64,000 bases of DNA from Lunularia cruciata (taxonomy: Eukaryota; Streptophyta; Marchantiopsida; Lunulariales; Lunulariaceae): positions 38,790,552-38,854,551 of the forward strand of contig OX419756.1 in NCBI GenBank assembly GCA_948567375.1. The letters run 5' to 3'. Each line of letters begins with the position of its first letter. Positions within the stretch are counted from its first letter, which is position 1. Shown in pieces: positions 27,026-38,410 of this stretch. Below the pieces are notes generated by a model, which saw only the letters and a list, made by a program, of their open reading frames with translations, searched no databases and had not been told where the DNA came from. Both the position numbers and the translations under genes were made by a program.

Positions 27026-27991
27026 CACTACGATCTCCACTTATCATAGGGAAATCTTGGAAGGAAGTAGTGACTTGGTATAGATAGATTGGCTCAGTAA
27101 GTAAGTAGGTAAGTAAGAAATTAAGTAAATAATGAATAGGTAATCACTTAATGTGAAACTATAATAGTTAAAAAGGTTTCAACAAGTGACAAAACTTCAC
27201 ACGCGGACTTGGGGGTTTATTTAGGCGTATATTATCGGTCTAATAAATATAGCTGGTTTACTTGTTGTCGAATAGTAAAGTTTTACTTATGGCGAATCAT
27301 GTGGGATTAAACATGGCTGATTCTACTACTCGTCTTAAGATTATTCTATGGTGGAGGGTAAGTAGATAAAGAATAACAGACAACAAAGACCAGCATCGAG
27401 ATGGTCTTCGCAAATTGAGATGGTATCCTGAAAAGTACATTTTGTCTAGTCTGGCATGCACTTTAGGCAGACTTATTGAGTCTTATGATTACAGTAGCCG
27501 ACTATTTGAGGCTATTCTGGCTAGGAATCAGGTGGAAAATCTTTACCACGTAAGAATCCGGAATGAAAGGAAAGAGTTTCAACCACGTTCGTCGGTCACT
27601 ATTGCTAGAGTTTGTCGTTTTCTGCACCAACGACGTTAGCACTTACAAAGTAGTAGAGGATAAGACCTCGTGGTTTCTAAATTAGAAATTTTACCGTTGA
27701 CTCACGGTGGAGTGTTTCGACAGCTCTGTGCATTGGCAACAGCAATCGATGTACGAACTTTGCCGTGTTTCTGGAAAGCGAGTTTCATCTGAACTTGCGT
27801 CATTGTATTCTGCTCTCGTTTCGTAAGCCCTTCAGGCTAGCCCTTTCGTAAGCCCTTCAGAGATCGGCATGCAAAATCCCGCATTCCGATCTCTGAATTG
27901 CTGCTCTAAATCACATGTACTGTCAGCCTGACACTGTCTGTCTGGTTTGCTGAAAGCTTAACTATCTTGACTATCAGATATCTTATTTCCT

Positions 27992-28075
27992 TTAGTTGTC
28001 AGTCAATTTCTTAGAGTAGAAGGCGACCGCGTGAAAAGAAACGAAGGATGGGAATTAGTTGTCAGTCAATTTCTT
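27992..28075 (-). mobile_element. Minimal (42-bp) non-LTR insertion with 21-bp target duplication
   Basis: A 21-bp sequence starting TTAGTTGTCAGTC at 27992-28012 is repeated exactly at 28055-28075. Between the copies lie 42 bp containing GGCGACCGCG and ACGAAGGATGGGAA. This is the reverse complement of the non-LTR tail motif at 63331-63354. A long exact direct repeat around a severely 5'-truncated tail is what target-primed reverse transcription produces. Confidence 0.8.
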
Positions 28076-29242
28076 TGGAATTCCCTTCCTTTTCGGTACA
28101 TGATTCTCTCTCATGTGATTGTACCACATCGTGTACGAAAATGCTGGTTACAGACCAAACTCAGGCCACTTTAGCACTGTTGTCAAGAGGAGGAGATCCG
28201 ACGTTGAAATGTCGGGAGGAGAAACGAGTCTCAAGTGGTAGATGCTCTGATTGACACATATTACTTGTAACAATAAGCTGGGAGTTGCTAGAGTGGCACT
28301 CCGTTGTTACACTTGTCCAGGCCCTGCTTCATCCGGTACATTCGTGACACGGTAGTAAGAGTATATAGACGGCAAAACGTCTTCACCCAATCGGCCCATG
28401 AGTCAGAGCCACTTTCAGGAAGGAAATTATCTACCACATGTCGTGAAGGCAGGAGCAAGAAGAAGACAATCATTTCCAATCAACCAAGTCGTTGATTGAA
28501 AAGCAAATACTTACTGTTGCGTATGGTTTAGCCATGAGAGTATATATTAGATAATTCCAGAGGCGGTGATGGTCCTATTCGATCAACCCTGATCTTACTT
28601 GTCATTGGCTTTATCGACCCAGTTCCAGGTTGAGGATGTTTGAGTGTTTGTCACTGTTACTTGATGTGGGCAAGTGGATCGAAAGGGAAACAAGACGGGT
28701 TGTTGACGACGAGAGAAATGCAAGACATTGTAATCTAGTCGAGGCGTATCGATCACATATCTTCTGCTAACTTGGTCGAGAAGAAGGTGAGGTAGATATT
28801 AAAAGACAAACCATATCGTGGACTTTGACGGCGGGAAGTCGGAAGGCAGACACATACGAAGTTTGTCTGAAAGGAAAACAAGCAAAGTTGTGAATGGATT
28901 CTGAGGTTTGATAGTTTGTCTTGTAAGATTAATCAATTAGTTTCTTCTTTTGTTGATAAGTTGTCTATAGAGGGAAAGAGTTTATTCTGCCTACAAAGTA
29001 CAAAACCGAAGCTTCACTCTTACACTTTGCTTAGTACGTAAATCCACTATCTTGTGTCATGTTAACTCCCGCGATTAAGTTTATTCGTGCTCGATTAAAA
29101 TGAAGTTATCCTCATTATTCACTTGATTTCTGTATATGTTTAACTAGATAAAACACATGTGCTATACTCTTAAGATATACTAGTGCTATATTCTTAAGAT
29201 ATCAACCCATATCTCATACGAAAAATAGACTATAAGGTAAAA

Positions 29243-29273
29243 CATTAAATAAATAAATAAATAAATAAATATA
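29243..29273. repeat. (AAAT)n microsatellite
   Basis: About seven AAAT units in a row. Confidence 0.9.
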
Positions 29274-29900
29274 TCTGAAGAGAGACAAGGGAAGCATATG
29301 TTTTCTCCATATTGTGGGGCAAAGATTTTACCTGGAGATTAGTTAACCATCCCATTGAGATTTGACTTATGCAAAGTGTTTGACAAGGATTGCTGCTTCA
29401 AGAGGGAAGCAGACACGTCGTGGACAGGAAAGGCCCGTCGAACCATGTAAGAGGTAGACTAGGAAAGTGGACCACAACTTCATGTGAAGGTAACAGAAAA
29501 TCAATCAGGTAGTAAAGAAGCCGCTTGGAGTCAGATTTCTGTTGTTCTTGCTACTACTATTCATGCACTTAATCATAAAATATTCAACATACACAGAAGT
29601 AAATCTAAACAAATACCATGGTCTCTCAAACACACATAAAGATATTGTAACAGTCATCTCAAACTTGCCATTCATTCTAGCATCTTAACTTAGTAGCTGT
29701 ATGGATAACAGTTACACGAGAACGGACCCACTTCTCAATGAGGTACCATATTGGTGCTTGAGATAAATGATTGACATGTTTAGTCTGGATCTCTAGTAAA
29801 TTAACATCTTATCGCTGTAAGCCTCCTGAAGTACGAACCAGGGGAAACTTAAGACATATCATGCATGAGAAGTAACAAAGTTATTCACAACTAACAACAA

Positions 29901-30092
29901 CCCTTAAGTAAATGAAGTAAAGGGCGACCACGTAGAAAGCACGAAGGACGGGAACACCCCATCAAGCCGTACAAGGGAGAGAAAACAAAAGGTAAAATGG
30001 GCCTAAGCAAGAGGCGACCGCGTAGGAAAAACGAAGGATGGCCTAAGCCCCAATAAGTAAATAGAATGGGGCTAAGCCCCTTAAGTAAATAG
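29901..30092 (-). mobile_element. Two nested non-LTR tail insertions
   Basis: The outer tail (about 29927-29985) reads, on the minus strand, TCTCCCTTGTACGGCTTGAT through CATCC/GTCCTTCG to GGTCGCC. A second tail core (30009-30039) lies beside it in the same orientation, flanked by exact direct repeats GGCCTAAGC at 30000-30008 and 30040-30048. A near-identical CCCTTAAGTAAAT stretch occurs at about 29903 and again at about 30078, and may be the outer target duplication. Confidence 0.65.
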
Positions 30093-30350
30093 AATACATA
30101 CTTGCTTTCTGTCTTCCAGTAAGAAGTAGGATATAAAGCGCTCCATGGTGACATCCAGCTCCAGAGTGCTTTAAGCCGGTATTCTACCTCACATTCTAAT
30201 GCCAGACGCAGGCTGTCTTTGCAAAAAGTTCAGCCCCCGTTACTAGAACCCAAAGGCATCAATCGCCCCACCTTGCAGGAGCAAAAAGTGACATGTTAGA
30301 GCATTCTCGGTTCTTATAAACTGCAGACGCCTAATTCAACTCTAACGGAT

Positions 30351-31100
30351 ATTTCACGTAGGCTACGCTGTCGGTCGCCTAGGCTCCTGCTCTTAATACC
30401 GTCGTAGGGAAGAGGCTTTTACGGTTCCGGGGCTCCGGCTCGGAAGAGCTGAAAGTCCGAGGAGACAGCCGTTGAAAGTTTTGGAAGCGAAGGGCGTTAG
30501 TCCCAAAATTACGGCTGGCGGAAAGTGAAGAGCCAGCCGGACGCAAAGAGACAGGGTAGTCTGGACTTGGAAAGGACTGCGGTCGAATCCTCGTGTCGCC
30601 TTCTGCTGCTGGTAGTCAATCGTTCTCCGGACCGAGGGAAGCGTTCGTCTCCCTCTTGTCTTCGACTCCACTAATTCTGCGTTCGTTCTTTGTGAGATCG
30701 AGCGAAGATCGAAACCTTCCGCACTTTTAGAAATTCAGCTTCTGATTTTGCTGCAGTCTTGCAATCACGCGAAGAGAGAGAGCGAGACGTTGAGATAGTG
30801 ACAACTTCCGGTTTCAGTGTAAGGAAGATTGGGGGTTGTGGACGCACCGAGCGAGTAAGCAAGAATAACATAGGAACGGAGGAAGCTTTCTGCCGGGTTA
30901 CGTCTAGTGAATAAGCTCGCCTGTGGAGAGAGAGAAGAGTTCGAAGAGTATTTGAAGTGGGAGAAAGATTCGGGGGACAGGATGAGATTGAGTTACGGAG
31001 ATGAATAGGTTAACGAAGCCGAAGTGCTGAAACAGAGGGAATATTGGAGGACTCTGAGGGACGAAGATTAAGAAGAGGGGAGTTGTCAGGGAAGTGGCAC
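30351..31100 (+). promoter_or_regulatory. Promoter/5' leader region of NMCP with two small upstream ORFs
   Basis: Base composition shifts sharply to higher GC with GA-rich tracts (for example 30772-30795), typical of a plant 5' leader. Two short upstream reading frames precede the start: 30982-31008 (8 codons plus stop) and 31001-31030 (9 codons plus stop), which overlap in different frames. If they lie in the mRNA they could reduce translation. The transcription start cannot be placed from sequence alone. Confidence 0.5.
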
Positions 31101-34100
31101 ATGTTTACACCTCAAAAGAGAGCTCAGCCTAGCTGGGCTCTTCAGAACTCTGGGGAGAAGACGACGACAGGCCGGAGAGACAAGGGCAAGATAATTAATT
31201 CAGATGGAAGGACTGGGGGAAACACTCCTCACACTACAGAAATGACAACCACTGTGGTGGAGAGGAGTGTTGTGGAGATGAGTATGGTGGATATAGGGCC
31301 TCCCGTTGCATCCTTAGATGGGAGGGGAGTCGAGGGGAGTCAGTCGGAGCCAGAAATTTGGAGACGCTTTCAGGAAGCCGGTGCTCTTGATACGGAGTCG
31401 CTGGAGAAGAAAGATCGAGTAGCGTTACTTAACAAAATTTCAACACTGGAAGCTGAGGTACTTGGCACATCTTTGTTGGGTTGTCTTACTGGACTGACAT
31501 CTTTGGTTATATGAACTCTGCTCTCTACCTTTGAAAGGGTGCGGTTCCTTTCTTTGCTTTATCTACAACGATTTTTGCCCCTTGGCTCTCTAGGAGAGCC
31601 CTCTGAAGAAGATGAAAGGAGCACTTGTTGGGAACAACCTAAGGAGCATAGGCGAAAACACGCCCAAAGCTGGAATAGTTATCTTTCCTTCTTGTGATCT
31701 TGTGCACACGAAACTCAGTATCAATCCATTTATGGAGTTTGACCTAACAGTCAATGTATGTAGTCGATACAAGGATGTTATTAGTTTCCACAAGTCAAAA
31801 GATAGTCAAGAAGTTCTTTTGTATATCAGATGGTTATTAATACGGTCCTTATTGTAGTATAAGTTTTACGTTTTATTGAATTTTGGTCCCTGCATACGAT
31901 AGAAGATATCGTCGGCCTTTCTCGCGTCTAGTTTGAACACCAACGATATCACGAAAGAAACTGAGTGAGCCAGTAGTCACTTGGTATCCATCTTCAATGG
32001 TACATAGACGCCTGGGAATACTATATCGCATGATGTGTGAAGGCCTCTCAATCTTAATTTCGAAAGAAATATTTACAGTTTTTGCTCACAAATTTGAGGT
32101 GTGCACAAATGTTGGCAGCTCTACGACTATCAGTACCAGATGGGACTCCTGCTGATGGAACGAAAAAATTGGAATACGAAGAGCGAGGAGTTTAAGGCTG
32201 CTATCCTCGAAGCCGAAGAGAACACCCAGAGAGAGCAGGCTGCTCACTTGATAGCTCTTGAAGAAGCAGAAAGGCGGGAGCAAGCTCTTAAGAAGTCTCT
32301 CGATATTGAGAAGCGATGTGTGGTGGATGTAAGTGGAACACCTCGATTAAGTACAACTCAGTTTTCTCCAACTAGCCTCATCCATGGTGTTCAGGTTGCC
32401 GGAAAGTTTCAGCAGCGAACCAAGAAGTGTCGGTTTTCCTGCACAGAGTCTTTGCAGTGGCGTCTTTTATTTGAGGCCCATGTGTCCTGTATGCTTGAGA
32501 ACGGAGTACGTCCAGTGATGAATTGTTTACCACCGTAAACAATTCTTCAAACCGCTTGAATTGTCTCTGTTGAAGGCGTTGCCCACCTAGTCCTCATGGC
32601 ACGATTTGCTGCCCATGTGTATGCCTTCGTTGGACTCTTGAGATGATCGGTCAGGGGTACAGTGCTTTGTGCAGGATTGACGGAGTTGGATAAGTAGAGG
32701 GTTAAAGGTTGAAGGGGTCATCATTTGGATAGCTTTTGTTGCCGAGGGTTGCGGAGTTCGCGCTCAGTATGTGAGCACTGATGCATGTAGATTGAGCTTG
32801 TTATTGTAATCATAATCTTTCTCATCGAAATTAGAGGGCTTGTTCTCATGCAAAGTTTATTCTTCTCAGCTGGAGAGAGCTTTGAAAGAATTCCGAGCCG
32901 AGGCAGCCGAAGTCAAACAAGCCGCCGAAAATCAAGTGGCTCACGCACGAGAGATGGTATTTGGAATAGATGAAAAACTTCTTAGAGCCGATGCTAAACT
33001 CTATGAAGCCCAAGCTGTCCATGCCGAAGCTAGTCGCCGACACGCTGACTCGGAGAGAAAGATAGAGGAGGTCGAGGCACGAGAAGACGCCCTCAGACGA
33101 GAGAGACAGGGCCTCCTTGGCGAGTAAGTTTCGTCTACTATTAGTATTTATTTCGAATTTGATTAATTCTTTCCTAATGTGTTTGTCCGAGTCTTCCGCG
33201 TCGTTGGAAACGTAGAGGTACCTTTTCCCTTGATCTTCGATCACGCTGAACATTGGTGAAGAGCGCCCGGGGTATTTATCTCTGTCTGGCTCCGTGTCTG
33301 TCTGGAGTCCGCAAAGAACTGGCTAGCCAGAGTTCTCCAGCTGAGCAAGTTTTTCAGCTGGTGGGGAAGGAAACCGTCTTCTGGTTGCGCTTACTTAGTA
33401 CATGGAGTCAGCCGGCATCCATTTACGATGGAATGTTTGTATAAAGGCTTACCGTCGCGGCATATGTGAATCTTTTTAGGTTGGAAGCCCGGAAGCAGGA
33501 ACTTGATAAAGAGGAACAGAGCTTGAAAGACTGGGAGAATAGGCTGCAAGAAGGCAGAGATCGAATCCATGAAGGTGAGAGGCTTCTCAACAGAAGGGAG
33601 CAGTCCATCAATCAGCGCGATGAAGAAGTGAAGCGTCTAGAGAAGAAGCTGCAAGAGACGTCATATGAAATGGAGAGAGAGCGCACATCACTGCAGGAGC
33701 TGGAGGCAGACTTGAACTTACGTCTGGCATCAATAACAGAGAGGGAAGAGGTTCGAACATCTGCACGCTTTGGCCCAAGAGCGATAAGGGGAGGAACACT
33801 AGATTTCGTGTTCTTGAGACGAATTTGTGTATAATGTTTGTGATTTCATGTTGTGTAATATGCATTTCATGTATAACTTGTGATTTCATGTTGTGGGAAG
33901 AAAGGTTTTCATTGAGGTCCTCAACTTCTTCATTTTTTGGTGCTCAGACCGCACTAGGAAGAGAGATTTCCATCGAAAAGAAGGAAAAGGATGCTCTTAT
34001 AACCCAACAGAGGGTTGCGAGTCGATTACTGGTAAGCTTCAGAACTCTTCGTCCTCTTAGGAAGGCATATTCTTGCTTGTACATACCCAGCGATGGTTGG

Positions 34101-37100
34101 TCTGGTAGATTTTGCATGCAACTTTTTAGACAAGTGAGCCACCTCAATTGTGATCCTTTCGCAGAGAAAGATAATAACGAGCTAACACTTGTAACTTAAC
34201 AATCACTTAACGCTTCCATGGAGTCTCGCTTTTTAGGCGAGCGCGATGATGATAATGAAATATCTTGGTAGGAAGATGGCATTTTACATTATGACTTGAA
34301 CAGTAAACTGGTAATGCTGTCTGGAATCAGGAACTCGATGCTCTTGAACATCAAGTGAAGAGAAAAGAATCAGCCATCAATGAAGAAAGGGAGCGACTGG
34401 AGATCCTTGAAGGCACTTTGAAACTCAGGGAAGAGTCTTTGGTGGAGCAGAGGGATGAATTGGTTAGTAACTTTCCAATTTTCTTGTTTGACAGGGTTGT
34501 TTACAACGGGTTCCTGTATTCCATTGTTATATATCGTGTCTGTTTCCGCCTGGATGTGCTGAGCCCGAATCTTGTGTTCCCGTTCTTCAGGTGAAGCTAC
34601 AAGTAACGCTTGACGAACAAAGAAGAGAAGTGACGGCGCTGAAAGAAGAAGTTGAATCAGCCAAGACAGACTTGGAAAAGGAGCGCACGTCGTTGGAAAG
34701 AGAGAAAGAGGATTTCGAGAGCAGAAAGGATCTTGCTGCGGAGAAGTTGTTGGAAATTGAGCAAAAACTTGAAAGTAGTGCACAGCGAGAACTGCAAGAT
34801 CAGAAGCGGAGCACCATGTTGAGCGAAAGGGAAGAGAACCTGGACCAGATGTTCCAAGGTATCGAAGTAAAGGAACGGATTGTGAAGCAGGAGGAGGCCG
34901 CTGTGGAGGCTGAAAGGAGGAGACTTGCAGAGGAGAAGGAGGAATTGGAGAGGAGTAAGGAAGAAATCGAGGATAGCAAGGCACAGCTTGAACTGGAGCG
35001 TGAGCAGGTGCAGGCATACAAGGACAAACTGAAGAAAGAGCACGAGGCGGATATGAAAGAACTGGCTGAGGAGAGGATTACTTTGAGGATGGGGGAGGAG
35101 CATGGAAGACAGCGACTCCAAGAGGAGAAGGAGGCTCTCCAACAACAGATTGAAGATGAAAAGCGTCAGATTGCTGCGGAGAAGGAGAGACTGAAGGTAA
35201 TAGAGGAGGAAAGAGAAGAGTTGCTCTTGGTCCAGAAACAACTCAAAGAAGAGATTGATGAGTTCAGGGCTCGTAAGCAGCGGGTGAGCAGTGAGTTGGA
35301 AGAGCTAAAGACTGAGAAAGAAAGATTTGAACGGGAGTGGGAACTACTTGATGAGAAGAGGGAAGAGTTGAAGAAAGAGAAAGAGAAGTACGATGAAGAG
35401 AGTCGGAGTATGACCGAGTGGCTTCGCACTGAAGAAGAAAGGCTGAAGGTGGAGAAGCAGGAGATTCATGGTCAATTCTTGACAAACTCAGAGGATCTTA
35501 GTGCTGAGCGGGAAGCCTTCATCAAGAGGATGGAGAAGGAGAGGGTGGACCTTTTTGCTAGGGTAGAAAGAGAGAAGGAGGATTTAATGAGAAGCGTAGA
35601 CCTACAAAAGACCGAGCTAGAGCGAAGCATAGAGAAAGAAAGGGAACAGTTCACGAAACTTGCAGAAGAGAGGGAAATCCGACATTTCCAAGATCTAGAG
35701 CGAGAAAAGGAGAAAATCAAGGAGGCGAGTGATTCCTTACAGAGAGAATCGGAGCTTATTGGTTTAGAAAGGCAAAAGCTTGAGAAAGAAAGGCTGGAGA
35801 TTTTAAAGCAGAGGGATGATGCAGAGAAAGAATGGTCTGAAATCAGGAAGGACATTGACCAGCTCCACATTCAAAGAGAGAAATTGAAGGAACAACGAGA
35901 AGCGTTACATCAAGAGAGGGAAGAGATTTTACTAGAAAAGGATATTGTCCAGAAAGAAGCTGACAGATTGAGGAGAATGAAACATGAGCTGAAAGAAGGT
36001 GAGAGTAGCCTCCGGTACTCTGAGCAGCAACAGTCGCAACGAGGAGGACAGGAGGCTGAGGTATTGTCTCCTCCTCAACAAGGACAGTCGGTTGTTAGAG
36101 ATTCAGGAAAGGAGCTTACATCTACAACACCAACAGGACTCGGTGCTACTACAGGTGCCGATGAAACTCCGGCTCGCAAGCTGATCACCTCACCGAGTGC
36201 CGGTTTGGGCTGGCTAAAAGCCTGCCTTTTCCGGAGCAACGACAAGACTGTAAAAGCACCAGCCGCTGAAGGACAGGCAGTAGCCGAAGGATCTGGGCAA
36301 AGAAGTGATTCAAGAGAGGTCAGGCAGCGATTGTTGCAGCCCTCCAGAAGCTTCAATCAGTCACAAGTAGCTCACCCTGTCGGTATCGATGCTGTTGGAA
36401 GTGCAAAGAAGCGGGTGAAGCGAGTGAAAAGAACTGGTCCGATGCAGGTTGTGACTGAGGAGGCCCGAGTAGGGAATTCACAAGCTGAGTGGGCTGGAAG
36501 CCAGTTGGGGGATGAGCAGATTGAAGAGAGGGGAGCGGAAGCAATGTCTGAAGCGCCTGGAGATGCGAATGAAGAAAATCCTGTTGAGCAAAGTAGTAAG
36601 GGGAAAGACGAACAGGTCAACGATGCTGCACAGACATCTGAACAGAGGGGAGGCAAAGCAGGGAGGAAGAGACGACGCCAACCAGCTAAAGAACCTAGTC
36701 AAAATTACCTTGAGAACAATGAAGAGTCTGATTCTGATACTGTGGGTGGTGGGAGAAGAAAGCGTCGCTTCAAGGACATCGATGTCCTGAGTGGGTACAA
36801 CGGGGACCCTGGCCAAGACACTCCAACTTCTCTCGTGGATACTCCGGGTGGTAGTCGAAGATACAATCTTCGACGCTCCACACTGTAAGACACTTCGAAC
36901 TCATGGCGTGACGTTTTAGTGAAATGGAGTGTAGGAGAGATTTATTTGACCTTCAAGATTCAGAAATTGAGATACTGAAGAATATAAAGACTATTTCTTA
37001 ATACTTGCTTGCTCCGCTTACCACTTTCTGTGATTGACGTTTTTACGGAACTCAGTTTCCATCTGAACCTGGAACCTAGTTATCGTAACGGCTTCTTGTC

Positions 37101-38410
37101 ACTATTACAGAAGTACAACACAAATCAGAAACTTGAAAGGAATAGGAATAGCACAAATTTGCATGCCATAGGCGTAGTGAAGTCAATCCGTTAAATCTTT
37201 ACAAGTCTTGGACGTCTCTGCTTCAAATATTAGCACGCTTGTCGCAGTTAACTTTTGGTGTATGGAACACTTATGGTCATGGTATCGAGATTGGAATTGG
37301 GTCTAAACCTTTAACATGTGCAATTGTGCAGTATAAGTACTCTGGCCACTCAAGCAGCCTCTGCACAGTCGGAGGAAAGAGAGCTTTCAGCTCACCCAGA
37401 GCGTTCTCATAAGAAGAGGACTCCACCTGCATCAATTCCTGAAGCAGATAAAGACCTCCCTGAAGTTTCGTCGCCTCCACCTTCTCAAGTAAGAGAAGTC
37501 TTGTACATATTCATGATATTATTCCCTCGTTTCCTGAATAGGGGATTATTTCCTTGACATAGTTAGTTGATTTATGGGTTTATGGCCTGTCACAACGGGA
37601 GTTCTTGAAGAAAAGTTTTCAGATTCGGTGATCTGTACAATGCATGCGCCGCGCGTGCTGTATATGCATCATATGTTAACTTTGTCTTACATGTTAATAT
37701 GATTGTCGCAGAGAGAAGCTCGACCTATAACAACTATCACCACTGTAACCACTGTTGAGGAAACCATTGTGAAGACGGAGATTACAAATGGTGTAAGTGT
37801 CGCGGAGGAACACGAAAGAGATCCAACTGAAGAAGGCGAAACTGTTATGGAGAGGAGATCAGAGGAGTTGGATCAGGAACTGCTAGACCGATCTCAAGAG
37901 GAGGCTGTGCAAGAGCAGCAAGAACTTGAAGAGGAAGGTCAAGAGGGTCAGCAGAATGGTCTTCAAGAAGAGATCGGACAAGTGCTTTTGGAAGGATATG
38001 AGTACGGCCAGGGCAGTGCCGGGGTAGAACTTGACGATCCTAATGAACGTGAAGGAGACGGTGATGAGGGAAATGACGGTGACCGAGTTGAAGGTGTAGG
38101 ATTGGAAGAAGAAGCTGTGGAAGGGGACGTCGAGGAGGATGAAGAAGGCGTCGAGGAAGCTGAGGAGGGAGAGGAACAAGAGGAGGCTGGGGAAGGGGAC
38201 ATCGAGGAAGATGAAGAAGACGTCGAGGAAGTGGAGGATGTTGAGGAAGGAGAGGAACAAGAGGAGGTTGAAGCGGACGAGGATGAAGAGATGGAAGAGG
38301 CCGATGGTGAGGTAGACCCTGACGAAGAGCAATCTGAATCTCAAGAGGAAGAAGGAGAGACTCCTAAGCCCTCGATTGGACAAAGGGTGTGGGACTTCTT
38401 GATCACATAA
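31101..38410 (+). CDS. NMCP: Nuclear matrix constituent protein (NMCP/CRWN family), 9 exons
   Basis: Plant lamin-like filament protein of the nuclear periphery, setting nuclear size and shape. Model: 31101-31457, 32119-32328, 32870-33123, 33480-33750, 33948-34031, 34331-34462, 34591-36884, 37332-37488, 37712-38410; 1485 aa; phases agree across every junction. The ATG at 31101 gives MFTPQKR, the family N-terminus; the frame is open upstream but has no earlier ATG. Exon 2 carries the hallmark YDYQYQMGLLLMERKNW and REQAAHLIALEEAE. A long coiled-coil rod spans about residues 105-915. The tail has basic NLS-like clusters (KKRVKRVKR, GRKRRRQP), the RYNLRR motif near residue 1195, a long acidic stretch, and the terminal block IGQRVWDFLIT, which matches the family end. 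At 1485 aa it is longer than the usual 900-1200. The exon 4 donor (GTTCGA) is weak. Confidence 0.92.

Larger units (their letters stand above)
27026..30350. other. Intergenic DNA upstream of NMCP, no supported gene
   Basis: ORFs of 60-75 codons (27415-27639, 28048-28254, 28288-28495 on both strands) show no family motif. Supported contents are the short non-LTR tails and microsatellite listed separately. Confidence 0.45.

Noticed and set aside
27415-27639. 74-codon plus-strand ORF as a host gene
   Set aside because: It lacks any motif and lies in gene-poor DNA beside microduplications and tail insertions.
31044-31100. N-terminal extension of NMCP starting at 31044
   Set aside because: The codon at 31044 is TTG, not ATG; MFTPQKR at 31101 is the family N-terminus and the first in-frame ATG.
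34370-36893. Long minus-strand ORFs opposite the large NMCP exon (34370-35017, 34657-35241, 35472-35870)
   Set aside because: They are shadows of a Glu/Lys-rich coiled-coil exon; antisense of GAG/GAA/AAG codons gives stop-poor Ser/Leu/Phe text with no motif.
37883-38383. 166-codon minus-strand ORF opposite the last NMCP exon
   Set aside because: Hydrophobic Phe/Leu text is the complement of the GAG/GAA-rich acidic tail; no independent support.
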